From: Spodoptera frugiperda
Lineage: Eukaryota > Arthropoda > Insecta > Lepidoptera > Noctuidae
DNA: 64,000 nt
Assembly: GCF_023101765.2 (NCBI RefSeq)
Contig: NC_064218.1
Location: 62,001-126,000 of the forward strand
Direction: 5' to 3'
Below the pieces are notes generated by a model. The model searched no databases. It was not told the DNA's origin and worked only from the letters and a program-made list of their open reading frames with translations. This document shows, piece by piece, positions 45,341-56,281 of this stretch; positions within the stretch are counted from its first letter, which is position 1; each line of letters begins with the position of its first letter. The position numbers and the translations under genes are program-made.

Positions 45341-47283
45341 TTGCTATCAAAAATTATTATAATGTCAACATTGACTGCCAATATAACTGTTTGAATCTTG
45401 TAGCTAATCATGTTCTAATGCCACTGACTGGTGCCCAGTACCATACCTTCATTTTTTGATTCAGGTACCTACAATTATCTTCCTAAAATCATGTGACACT
45501 GGCTAGTTTTGTATCTACATCTTATCTTGCTGGAGAAATAGGTGTGTTAACATTCGGGCTGATGGTCACTGGCACTGGTTGCTTGTTTCCAGCAAGTTTC
45601 ATGATTATTACATATTATTAGCTTAGGTTTCCTTGTGCTACCTGCTAAGTGGAAAGTGGCAACCCACAAAGTGGAACTCTTCACAAGAGTGTTTCATGGA
45701 GGGTAGGAACAATCTGGATGTCTTCAAGTCTTGAATAATTAGGGCATTGCTTTATCATTATCACTCTCCACCAGAAAAAAACACTCATTTGTTTTTGTTT
45801 AAATGCGTAAAATATAATAATAATTGCTGGAACTCTGGTCCAAAGAATTTTTTTTTTGTGTTGGATAGTCCATTTTTCGAGCCAGGCTGTATATAGTAGC
45901 TAGTTAGCAATAAACAAAAAATAATACCCAAGCAAGTTAATGGGATAATTTTTACCGACTTCATAAAAGAAGGAGGTTTTATGTTCGTGTGTTTGTTTTT
46001 ATTTTTTAGTTCAAAGAATACACTCCCGAGTTGTTTGGTTCCGGTCCGGGACTGATGATGGAGCCCTAAGGGAACTTTAGAAAATTATAGGAGTAATTAT
46101 AGGTGTTTTCTTTATATTATAATATTATTTTGCTTTGACGTTCAAAAGTGCCTTCCCGGCCTATTTGAAATAAATAGGTAATATTAACTTTGAGTTATTT
46201 AACGCAATAAGTACCTACTATTTGAAATCTTGGTTGGTTTGAAGGTTTGGTGTTAAGACGATCGAGGGAAGATCTCAAGAATTTACAGCAATAACCCTGT
46301 GTCCATTCACAGGGTTATTGCTTGAATTATTTGTAGGTATTGATGAGAACTTTCCACTTGTGGTGTGAATCAATAGTATGATGATTGAGAAACATCATAG
46401 CTATCGCCCATCTTAAACCACAGGTGGTGTGTACGAATGTATGAAACGTATTTCTATATCATGCAAATGTAATCTGACTCTGACGTAAACTGAGAATCCT
46501 GAAAATAGGATTCTCTGTCTTCGGTATGAAACCAATATGCTTCAGACGCATCACGACACGCTGAGCCACGCCAATGTATTTCTGCCTTAAACTTTGAGTT
46601 CTATAAGTCCATAGACAGAAAATCCTATCTCTGTTTACCGTACACAGACTACACAGAGAAAGTCTACACTGTCAACCATTAACTTTAATATATGGGTAGG
46701 ATAGGATAGGGCTCAAAGTTTTGTATGGTACAATCGTACAATGCGCATCTGTTACGTGAAGGTCCATATTCAACTCCATGCCTAATGCGGATTGGCATAA
46801 TCTACTCATTGAGAAAGATAATTACATATGAAATGGATAATATCTTATACATACTAATATGTATCCGGAAATACTATATTATGGCGCCAGAGTCTAAATT
46901 AGTTTCATTACTATAGAGTAAAATTAGTTTACTTTCTACTTTCTGTATTTCGTGGTTTCATACGTCATTTACTATGGTGCTTACAGTTTGCCGGTGTCTA
47001 TAGACAGTCGCTGTCTACGTTCTCTGTATAATTCGTTCGTCAAATACTTGCAGCCGATTGGTGGTAGAAGTTTTTTTCTCTTTGGTCATTGTACTACGAC
47101 ACGCTGCGTCACGCTAATGTATTTTACTACAGGATCATCTAATCTATATAAACACAACAAACCTTTACCTTTGTTTGTTACGAAGTTCGTTGATAGGTAC
47201 TTGTTTCGCGTCATAGCTTTTAGCGTCTATCCGACGCAGTAGCACGGTTTGTTTCGTAATATTGTTGTTATTTACATTGTATA
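45341..47283. other. SAP30BP-CYHR1 spacer: repeats and a hairpin, no gene seen
   Basis: Contents: a fragment of the dispersed 'tgttggatagtccattt' family at about 45850-45900; a LINE/SINE tail at 46130-46180 (ttgacgttcaaaagtgcctt); and a perfect 15-bp stem hairpin at 46287-46322. Two related segments, at 46535-46590 and 47090-47130, share acgacacgctg and cacgc(c/t)aatgtatttt; the second lies just upstream of CYHR1. No coding sequence is recognisable. Confidence 0.6.
46287..46322. repeat. Perfect 15-bp stem, 6-base loop hairpin
   Basis: agcaataaccctgtg, loop tccatt, then cacagggttattgct. Intergenic; origin unknown. Confidence 0.9.
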
Positions 47284-50200
47284 ATGGCTGAGGCGGCCGA
47301 AAGTGAGCCTATGCCATCGTCTAGTGAGGGTGAGGTCGAGACTGACGTGAAAGATTCCGATGAGCCATTGACTAAAAAACGTAAACTGACCGACAAAGAG
47401 GGGAGCGACAAGCTCGAGCATAGGCTAGGGGGAATCCTCTGCTGCGCAGTTTGCTTGGACCTGCCTCAGGCGGCCGTGTATCAGGTATTCTAAAACAGCT
47501 GATCGTGTTGAAGCCCGCATCAGCTGTTTTACACATATTTTCCTTTGTTACGTAAGCTGAGCCTTCAGCTCACAATATTATGTAGGTGGCAATCGTGCCG
47601 TGGTGACCTCCGCGATGTCTGTTTGTTCAGTACCTGTATGTTATGGCGTGTAATGTATAGTTTATATTACTTGGTTATCATTGTAAAGATACCACAGCTG
47701 AGTATCTGTGATAGCCCTTGATTTGGGTTATTTGTTATTTGTAATAATGTGGATTATGTTCATTAAATTAGACAATGTCTATGTGGCCCATGACCTATCT
47801 GTATGAATTGTGTACATAATCTGAACAAATTGTGTTGTTTGTATGAGTACAATAGGTATTAGGAATTAAGTACTTATCTGTGATATTGTATAGACTAATA
47901 TTAGGTTATGACCAATAACATAGCAAGTAAACTTAGTCTGTACATACTCTTGTAACATTTCATTTTCAATAAAGAAATGTTTAAGAGATTTTCTTCTTTC
48001 TTTATTTAGAAATCCCTCAACTCTCCCAATCCCTAATAACAATCCTTAATGTATAGATGCAGTATAGACAATGATATTTTACTAAAGTTTATTAAGTATT
48101 CAATATTTACAAATTATTTTATCATGTGATTATATAATGAGCACCTGGTTTCACTGACAGACAGACTGACGGACAATTCAATTGGATGTTTCAAAATTGC
48201 CTAATTATGGACTAATAATGAATTAAATGGTTTGACTTTGACTTTTATTATAGTATTAATTAATTAATTAATAAAAATAAAGAAGTAGGTATAAATAAAA
48301 CACTAAGTACCTAATATACAATAAAAATATTCCAATTTTTCAAATTTAATATTATTGCAGACTACAGAATGTAATGTATGTGACTTATTATTTTTCCGGC
48401 TTACATATACACAGAGAGCTACTCTTGTTTTAATTGTTTATTTCTGAACAGGCAGAACAGAATACCTAATAAAATAGCAATATAAGTCGTGAAACATATT
48501 GAGTAAACCTTTTCAGTTATGGCAGTTGTTACAATGTACAGTTTGATTACAGGTATCACTATCAATCACAGCCAGACATGACCACATCATACCTTTCATT
48601 TTGTCTCTCATGCTCTCATCATAAACAAACACCCAACTATAATTTGAAATATTTGCAGTCAACATAATAAACAACACATTATATCATGACACTAAGCACC
48701 ACACACCTCGGCCCCGCACTGACATGGTTGTTATGTTGCAGTGTAGCAATGGTCACCTCATGTGTGCTCCATGCTTCACGCACTTACTCGCGGATGCGCG
48801 ACTGCGGGACGAGGCGGCTACGTGCCCCAACTGTCGTGTGGAAATCTCTAAGACAACCGCCTCCAGAAACCTAGCCGTCGAGAAGACTGTCTCGGAGCTC
48901 CCTTCCGAGTGCAAGTTCTGTACGCGTGTGTTCCCGCGCCACTCGTTGCAGCACCACGAGGAGAACACGTGCGAGGAGAGGTGACGCATTCTTGTTAACC
49001 AGTTTTTTTACCACCATCTCTGTAGCGCCAGCCAGGGTCAGCGTCCGTCACGATGCGTTTATGATAATAATGCGGTTACGGTTGCACGCGGTTTAGGCTC
49101 CTATTGACTGTAGCTATAGCTTTAGTCTTCCTCGATAAATGGCCTATACACAAAAACAATAATATTCAATTCGAACTAGTAATTTCACACACGAATACTT
49201 CGGCTTTATACAGGTGGTTGACGCATAGATCGACTCAATTTCTTCAGGGATTTGGGAGGTGAGGTCTCTTACTTAGGTTCTACCCATAAACCCTTCATCC
49301 TAAATGTCACGCACATATGATTATTTATTGAAATGAAAATCTGTACGAGCTATTTTCATTATTTTTAGTTAGACTGTTGACAACTGAACAGCTGCAATCA
49401 CATAGGCGTAGCCAGGGGGGTTTTGGGGGTTCAAACCCCCCGTAAAAATGCGTACCTAGACATTACAGAGCGTTATTTTTCTAGTTAGCATAGTACATCA
49501 AGTTTGGCAAAGGTCTCTATATATGACACTACCTATGAATCTGTTTATTACTTATTACATGTAAAGTGTTTTTTTTTTGTTTTTCTTTTTTTTTGGTCCC
49601 ACATTTCATGGGTCGACTTTCTTGAACCCCTCCCGAAACTAAAACCTGGCTACGCCTATGTGCAATCATAATTTCTTATTATAAAGAATATAAAGTTACC
49701 TAATGACATTATAATTTGTGCATTACAAATAGTGCGGCAGTTTTGAAGACTTGGTGTGGATAGGGTTACGTCCCCTACTACGAACAGGACACTTGAATTT
49801 GATAATTTACTTCAATTAATCTTCCCGTCACATTCCTTTAACATTGTTCTTGTGTGGGCTACTAGAGGCTCGCACAATTTCTGTTTGCTCATAATAACAT
49901 CTTTGGATGTAATCTTTGTTTCATAATAGTTTTATAGAAATTCCTTACAAGCTTCCAAAATGTTAGTTATAAAAAATCTCAAAAACCCATTTTGGATTTA
50001 GCTTTATTTTAAAAAGTTCTTTAGTTAAAGTCAAACTGACTTTGGAGACTATAACAAAATTTATTTGGGGCCCTCCCAAATCCCTGCCAAAATTGTGTCG
50101 GCCCATGCACCAAATACCGTGTATATTAGTAGGTACAGTTGAGTACAAAGCAGTAGGTAGATGGTTAGGAGTAACGCCTATTATACCTACAAGGCTACAT

Positions 50201-52927
50201 ATTTGTTCCCCCAGGAAGTTCAAGTTCTCGCAAATCGTAGTCGATTCGTCAACAAACAGGCGCTACTTGGATAGTTTGGTTCGCATTGTGTCCAGCATAT
50301 ACGTGCCCCTGGCCGCGGCACTGGGGCGCAGTATAGCGGCGGCGGGCGCGGGCGACACGTGCGCCGCGCGGCCGCCGCTCAAGCGCCGTAGGTATGGCAG
50401 GTGCGCTGCTTCACCGTAATGTAGCTCGTCGTCACACTTGCTAACACCTGGTGTAATGCGAACTGAACCCATCGCCTGCGTGTAGCTTGACCTGCTGCAG
50501 TCTTGCTTAGCACTATGGAAGTAAGTGCACGTCTACAGTAATGAACAGAATTAACTTTATTCGGAATCTATTTGTAAGGGTATTTCAGATTTGTGTGTGA
50601 TCTGGTCGATCTCGACCAGAATGTATTATTAACTACCCATGTAGTAAGAGAGTACCGAGGCGCGGGCAACGACGCACAAGTGAGATGTAACCTAAGTAAA
50701 GGTGTGGTGCGCAGACTGACGGGGTGCCGCTACGCGTGCATCGGGTGCCCGTGGCTGGGCCCGGCGCACGAGGGCGGCGCGCACGAGGCGGCCTGCGCAC
50801 ACCCCGGCAAGTCGGCTGCCGACGTAGTAGCCACGCTGGCTGAACGGGACCGCGTCGTCAATGAGGCTAATGCAGTCTACAATCAGGTGCTCGATCTGCT
50901 CTCCTACGAGAAAATTGCCTTCAACGGTAAGTTGTTGTACTCACAGCATCAGCTATAATTAGAGCTTGTAGTAACACACTATTTATTATTTCCATGTATC
51001 GAACGCTTATTGGTTAAACTGAATATTTAAGTACAACATGATATTATGCGACGACTTTTCCCGCCCTGGGTGGGTTTCAGTCCACCATGAGCTCGCTCAG
51101 GGGACCACGAACTGACCTAACGCGCCCGGGCCAGCCACAGCCACAGATTTGGCGCTCACACTGAGGACCCGTAGTTTCATGGGCCACGCACGATCCCGGA
51201 TTACAACCTCCTGCCGGAAGTGTTTGGCTCCCCAGAGGTTGGGTAGGAGCCAGACGTTGGGTTGTACATGCATACAAGTCAAACCGAGAACCTCTCGGGC
51301 TCCTCACCTTTTTCTTGAGGATTCTCCAAACAGGAACAGAAGACCCGCTCAGGGTTCCGTCCGGGATTCTACCTACCTACTACCTCTCTCTAGTATTAGC
51401 ATTAGAAACTTTATAATTATGTTAAATTAGATACAATCATTGTAAATGTGAGAGCCCTGTAATTAGCTAAAACTGTATTAGACTAGTAGAATGCACTTGT
51501 GTCAGCTTGGAGTTGTCATGCTCACTCAAAGGTCTCATTGGCGGTGGCACGGGCATTGGATCGCTCAATTCCCTGCAACATGGTTGAGTTGGGCGGTGCT
51601 GGTGTACGTGTCATGTTCGTGAACGGGCGCTGTCAACTGGGACTGGTCAGCTCCAGACTGCATTAAGATTGTTGTCCTCAGGGTTATTTTCTTTTTCTAT
51701 CACTTTGACTAAATATTAGTTTTACATTGTTCTCACATAGTTGAAGCAATCGAAACAATGTAACCATGAATTGTATTGTGAATCTGATTGGAATAGAGTA
51801 ACCTATGGAGTTTCTATGGAGTTTCTTGCTCGTTCTTCTCCATAGGAATCTACACTTTGGAACGAGCAAATAGCTTCACTAGAGGACTGACCGACAGACT
51901 GACGTTATTAATATTATTATATTTGCTTTGACGTTCAAAAGTGCCTTCCTGGTCTAATTGAAATAAATAATTTTGACTTTGACTTTGACTTTGAATTAGA
52001 CATATTAAAAATACTTGTCACCATGTCGCAGACCTGCAGTTGAAGCCGTACCGTACGGAGGAGTTCATGCACAAGCTGTACTATGAGACGTCGCGCTTCT
52101 CCGCCTTCGGCCACCAGTGGGTGGTGAAAGCTTTCGTCAACAAGAACCAGCGGGACCCCACGCAGAGCTCGCAGCGGGAGATCACCTACCAGGTACCGCG
52201 GTTCGGTCTATTATCGCTCGCCGTCTCTCAATGCCATGCGGACCGATGGCCGCATTTAACGTACTATGCCTCCCGTGCAGCTGATCCTGAAGAGCAAGGC
52301 CCCGGTGGGGCTGGGCGTGCAGTGGGTGGTGCTGCGCGGGCCGTGGGGCGAGGCGCGGCTGGGCGCGGCCGTGCGCGCGCACTGCTTCCACGAGGACGCG
52401 CCCGACGCCGCGCCCGCGCCGCTGCCGCTGGCCGACCGCGACGACACCAACCGCCTGCTCTCCAACAAGGCCATCCACTTCCGGTACGCAATCCATATCA
52501 CTCATTCCCGACCGCTGCCCGTGGACCACCAGTGGGCCGCAGAATGCAAATATGTTCCGCGAAACAACAAACAAAGATATGCAGCACAATATATAATAAA
52601 AACGCTGCGGTTAAAGCTCAAATAAAATTAACTGATTTCAATTAAATAATGAATCAAAAAGTCACAAAGTCACTATTGTAATGAGAGCGAACCTCATGAC
52701 TGAATCATATGTAGGACATCCACATGAAAAAGTAATAGTAATAGTGGTCCCAGGGCTAACAAAAATGTTATAAATGGTCCTTCAACAAGAAAAGGTTGCG
52801 AACTCCTGTTTTACTTTATAGGTACACAATAATGTAATGTGTATGTAACGAGGTCGCGGCCTGGTGTAGTGACTGCTGACCGGCTGACGTTTGTTTCAGA
52901 CTGATGATGTTCCTGTCGACGAAGTGA
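47284..52927 (+). CDS. CYHR1: Zinc finger TRAF-type protein (CYHR1/ZFTRAF1), 6 core exons
   Basis: The family has an N-terminal RING-like finger, a TRAF-type zinc finger and a C-terminal TRAF-like fold; cellular roles are poorly known. Core exons: 47284-47484, 48742-48980, 50715-50926, 52032-52192, 52281-52483, 52900-52927; all are GT-AG and phase-consistent, giving 347 residues. The N-terminal 45 residues are acidic, with a basic KKRK patch. The finger is LGGILCCAVCLDLPQAAVYQ then CSNGHLMCAPCFTHLLADAR and CPNCRVEI. LAVEKTVSELPSECKFC leads into the TRAF finger (CRYACIGCPWLGP, HEAACAHP). The C-terminal part has KPYRTEEFMHKLYYETSRFS and ends LMMFLSTK. An extra phase-compatible exon (50215-50391) may be inserted between exons 2 and 3. 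Confidence 0.95.
47485..48741. other. CYHR1 intron 1
   Basis: AT-rich with no coding sequence. A short inverted repeat straddles the donor region (aaacagctgat at 47492 and atcagctgtttt at 47519). A tttgactttgac tail lies near 48230. Confidence 0.55.
49401..49660. mobile_element. hAT-type MITE with perfect 16-bp inverted ends and 8-bp target duplication
   Basis: The ends cataggcgtagccagg and cctggctacgcctatg are exact inverse copies. They are flanked by the exact duplication tgcaatca at 49393-49400 and 49661-49668. Eight-base duplications are typical of hAT elements. The element is 260 bp, non-coding, with G- and C-runs just inside each end, in CYHR1 intron 2. Confidence 0.92.
50215..50391 (+). 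CDS. Probable cassette exon of CYHR1 (177 nt, in frame)
   Basis: A good acceptor (tttgttcccccag) and a donor (AG/GTATGG) bound exactly 59 codons. The interval is entered and left in phase 2, the phase of the flanking core exons 2 and 3. It reads KFKFSQIVVDSSTNRRYLDS, LVRIVSSIYVPLAAALGRSI and then RPPLKRRR, which resembles a nuclear localisation signal. The GC-rich second half matches the base use of known exons. Family members I recall go directly from exon 2 to exon 3, so this would be an insertion before the TRAF finger. It could also be a chance open stretch. Confidence 0.5.
51060..51330. other. Probable transposon-derived GC-rich segment, CYHR1 intron 3
   Basis: A GC-rich block (ctgggtgggtttcagtccac ... 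tcaaaccgagaacctctcgg) unlike the surrounding AT-rich intron, with no splice-bounded coding frame. It looks like an old retroelement piece, but I cannot name the family. Confidence 0.4.
51910..51998. repeat. Lepidopteran retroelement tail with (tttgac)n
   Basis: ttgacgttcaaaagtgcctt followed by ggtctaattgaaataaata and repeated ttgact. A related tail lies at 46130-46180. Such 3' tails are common in lepidopteran introns. Confidence 0.65.
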
Positions 52928-53543
52928 TCTCCCGGTGCGAGTGGCGACTGTCCGAGCTGTATCGCTTTACAATCACACCACACTGCGTTTACCAAAGAAC
53001 AATGCAATAATGCCTAACTCCACACATACATACCTACAACACATTCACACACACCCACACACCCGATACGCGCATATAGACCAGTTTGAAACCACAAAAT
53101 ATAAAATAATAATTGAAGTTCTTTAATACCGCCATAACCATTCCATTGGCAAATTTTGCGTGGTGGTGACTATTTATGTACTATAATTTTCAACGTAACT
53201 TACTTTTCTTATTCTTGCGTTAACATATTATCTCCGAGGAGAACGATTAAAACTAAATTATTGCAATAACCGTAAAATGATAATAAAATTCACAATACGC
53301 GAACTTGCCTGCCTACCACGAAAGATCTGTATATGAATCGTGGCGGGGACTAAACTTACTGTAATGTACCTAGGTGTATAAACGTATTATTTATTGAATT
53401 TCCCCAGATAGTGCAGCATTACGAACGATCCGCTAAAACATTTATAGTATTTAGTATTTATACACATTTACTTCGATACTGATTTTCCAACATACAGATT
53501 TACATTATTGCATGATATTATTTTGTTCTAAATGATAGTTATG

Positions 53544-53549
53544 AATAAA
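53544..53549 (+). terminator. CYHR1: Candidate poly(A) signal of CYHR1
   Basis: AATAAA about 620 bases past the stop at 52925-52927. An earlier AATAAA at about 53281-53286 is an alternative. Confidence 0.3.
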
Positions 53550-53727
53550 TTCGGAAGGCCGCTGTTTGAGATTATAATTGAGTACAAATTGATATTGTTT
53601 GGGATTCATTTGTTGACTGCTTAGATTGTAAGTACTGAGCAAATAGATTATTATCTGTAGAACACTAGAGGTTCTGTTCTTGAAGTACTTCGCCGGGAAT
53701 GCCGGGATGTTATTTGCTGCTTTATAG

Positions 53728-53972
53728 CGGTTTCAGACTAGCGTTTTATACGCTCGTATAAGTTCGTTTCACGTGGCGCCCTTTTTGTTCCGCGGGCCGC
53801 AACACGACAACGACCCCACGTCTGGTTCGGGCGAACATAGCGCGAGTCCGACTTTTGAGAAGCGCGTAATGTGTAGCGCGCTGAGAAAGGATTCTCTGTG
53901 TACGGTAGCGCGTGTAAACGCGTATGCTGAAGCGACCTTATTCGCGCAGAACAATACGCTAATCTGAAACCA
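53728..53972. mobile_element. MITE with 'ggtttcagactagcg' inverted ends
   Basis: The left end ggtttcagactagcgtttta is inverse to the right end acgctaatctgaaacc. The body of about 245 bp is GC-rich and non-coding (gtaatgtgtagcgcgctgag). It lies downstream of CYHR1. Confidence 0.75.
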
Positions 53973-54182
53973 GACTCATTGACTGAGTCGGCCGAGTGAA
54001 ATGTCGAGAGTGACTGCATTTAATATAATCAATGTATGTGTTTGGTACTGACGACGGCTATGAATATTGGAATATTTTATACGTTCGATTTTGTACAAAT
54101 TTGGTGTATCTTGAGTGTCTAAGTTTTAGTTATGGGCATATGATTGTAAGAAGAATATTTGTGCGTGTGTCATTTGGGGCCA

Positions 54183-54320
54183 GGTTACAGTGGTAACGGT
54201 ATATCGGGGTGAATACATACTGACGAGTTGACGAGTTGACGACTGGTAGACAGTTGGGAACATGTTCCGACATTCTATTCACCCTCTGAATTGTATTCAC
54301 CCCGTTTTACTGTACTTGAC
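54183..54320. mobile_element. Small foldback element ending in 'ggggtgaata'
   Basis: Left ttacagtggtaacgg...ggggtgaata and right tattcaccccgttttactgta form imperfect inverted ends. A short direct repeat (gacgagttgacgagttgacg) sits in the centre. Non-coding. Confidence 0.55.
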
Positions 54321-54740
54321 TTTATAATGCATAGCAATATTGTTTAATTTACAATTAGTAATATTTCTGGGTTTCGATAAAAGTGCTAAGTTATTGAATG
54401 TTTTGTTTTCTTTCAATACATGCCTATATTAGAGTGTTATCACGAACCTTTACTTCGAGTAAGCAGGTTAAGCTAAGGTGAAGCTGTGCTGTGCTTATAC
54501 CGCATCAAAATGTATTTTCCGACAATTTCGGCTCGTACTAGTCGCCACCTTGAAATTGATGATGAGCGAGTCGCGCTCACACTTTCTTATTTTTTGTTTT
54601 TACTGCTAATATTTACAATTTATAATTTCCAATTTTGGTTTCATGCATATTCCGCAATAAGGTTATACAATTTAGTCGCCATGCAGTTTCCTACCTGGGT
54701 GGGACAATATAAATATGAAGTGTTTAATAGTTATATAGAA

Positions 54741-54746
54741 TTTATT
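54741..54746 (-). terminator. Poly(A) signal of the WDR89-like gene
   Basis: AATAAA on the minus strand about 22 bases after the stop at 54769-54771. Confidence 0.6.
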
Positions 54747-55984
54747 TCAGTCATAAGCACCAATAACATCAGTATGGCTTGTGCCTATTCATATGCAGCT
54801 TGTTCAAAGACTGAGATATCTTCCCAAAGGTAGTTCCGTTTTCTGCAGCCTCACTTCCGGTCCACACAGAGATGATGGCCGCCTCGCCCGTAGTCACCAG
54901 AATGTCGCGCTGAGGAAGCACAATATGACGTCACGACCCAAGTTAGCGTAGAACTTGTACCAACGCGCGGATACTCACGTCCTTGTCGTAGTGGCTGCAG
55001 CGGACGGTCTGCCGGTTGGCGGGGAACAGCGCGGCCGGCTGCAGCCTGCCGCCCGCCGCCGTCGCCGAGCGCAGCACGTGTCTGTACAGTTATCGCATTA
55101 CAAACAACCACGCCACCACTACTTCAACGAACATCTTGACTATTCCCACGGTTTTACTCTATACATAACTACAACTTCCTCCATTGATTGTCCTCATGGA
55201 CGTAATGCCAAGTAATAGATTTCGACCTCAATCCTCGGGAAAATATATTTCGGGTACTAGTAAAGTACTTTATATTGTGCTTGTTACGACAATAATAAAC
55301 TAACAAGCCAATGAATGTATCTCACCCATTCCCTCCATATGAGCCTGCGAGCACCACCGGCGTGTCGTCTATTGAAGTGTATGTGTCTACTAAGAAACAG
55401 TCATCTGCTTTACTTCTCTGTGGATGTATAAATTACTTAGCGTTAATATCAATTGTAATGAATTTTCGTCTTTATTGTAGGATCATAGTTCAATTAACAT
55501 GATAAGATCTGATTGTAGGCCAAGGCATGCTGTGCAGCTCACCTTTATACTCCTAGATACTTTATCTCTAGTGAAGGTCCGCAGCAAGTCCCCACTTTGA
55601 GTGTCCCAGAACTGCAAGTCATTAGACTGAGTGATACAAGCCACCTGCTTCTCATCCAACCAGCTCAGCTTCTCCACCGAGTTCTCTACATTCAGAGAGT
55701 ATGTTAGGGCATCATCTTCACTCAGTTCCATCACATTGAATATATTTATTAGACCATCCAATGATCCTGTTGCTAGTACCTCGGTCTGTGTCTTGTGGAA
55801 TTTTACCTGTAACATAAAATTTGGTTTAAAACAGAAACAATTAGCATCAACAAAATGCCATCCTGGTAAGCTACCAGCACAGTCACTGTAGGAGCCGTAA
55901 GATAGTGATGTCTTAACACGTTGACTGTCCCATCTATTTTGGATAATCTCGTTGGTACGTCCAATGGAACTTAAAATATTCTAC

Positions 55985-56185
55985 AAAATATAATTTTATA
56001 AAGTAGGTTTCTCTATGTTCATGAGAACTTTTTGTTGTCTGCCGCGAGAGGCGATGTTTTCTTTTATGTGTCTGTCATACGTTGATTTGAAAAATGACGT
56101 TGTTCTTATTTTGAGCTAGAAATTATATCGTGTTTAATAAGAAATCAAACAAGACGTTTTATTGAAATATTGCCTAATCCCAATA
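55985..56185 (+). repeat. Copia 5' LTR
   Basis: 196-bp core plus CAATA directly before the primer binding site. The expected leading TGTT is replaced by host-like ctac. Confidence 0.9.
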
Positions 56186-56199
56186 GGTTATGGGCCCAG
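56186..56199 (+). other. Copia primer binding site (initiator tRNA-Met)
   Basis: ggttatgggcccag is the exact complement of the conserved anticodon arm of animal initiator tRNA-Met. It directly follows the 5' LTR, as in copia, which is primed by an internal tRNA fragment. Confidence 0.88.
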
Positions 56200-56281
56200 G
56201 CAATTAGATAAATAAATATTTCAATAAAAGTTCGAGTTATGAGCAAATTTTACAACCGGTAAAAGAAAACCACATTACAAG

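Noticed and set aside
52040..52645. A 201-residue plus-strand frame reading through CYHR1 exons 4-5.
   Set aside because: It reads through the donor at 52193; the spliced frame gives the conserved TRAF-like sequence.
55807..55984. A 59-codon open stretch in frame with WDR89 exon 55543-55806, including RWDSQRVKTSLSYGSYSD.
   Set aside because: The WD pair and GSYSD hint at a propeller blade, but its 3' part looks like an intron end (pyrimidine-rich, then TTACAG), and I could not align it convincingly with the missing blades. Not called as an exon.
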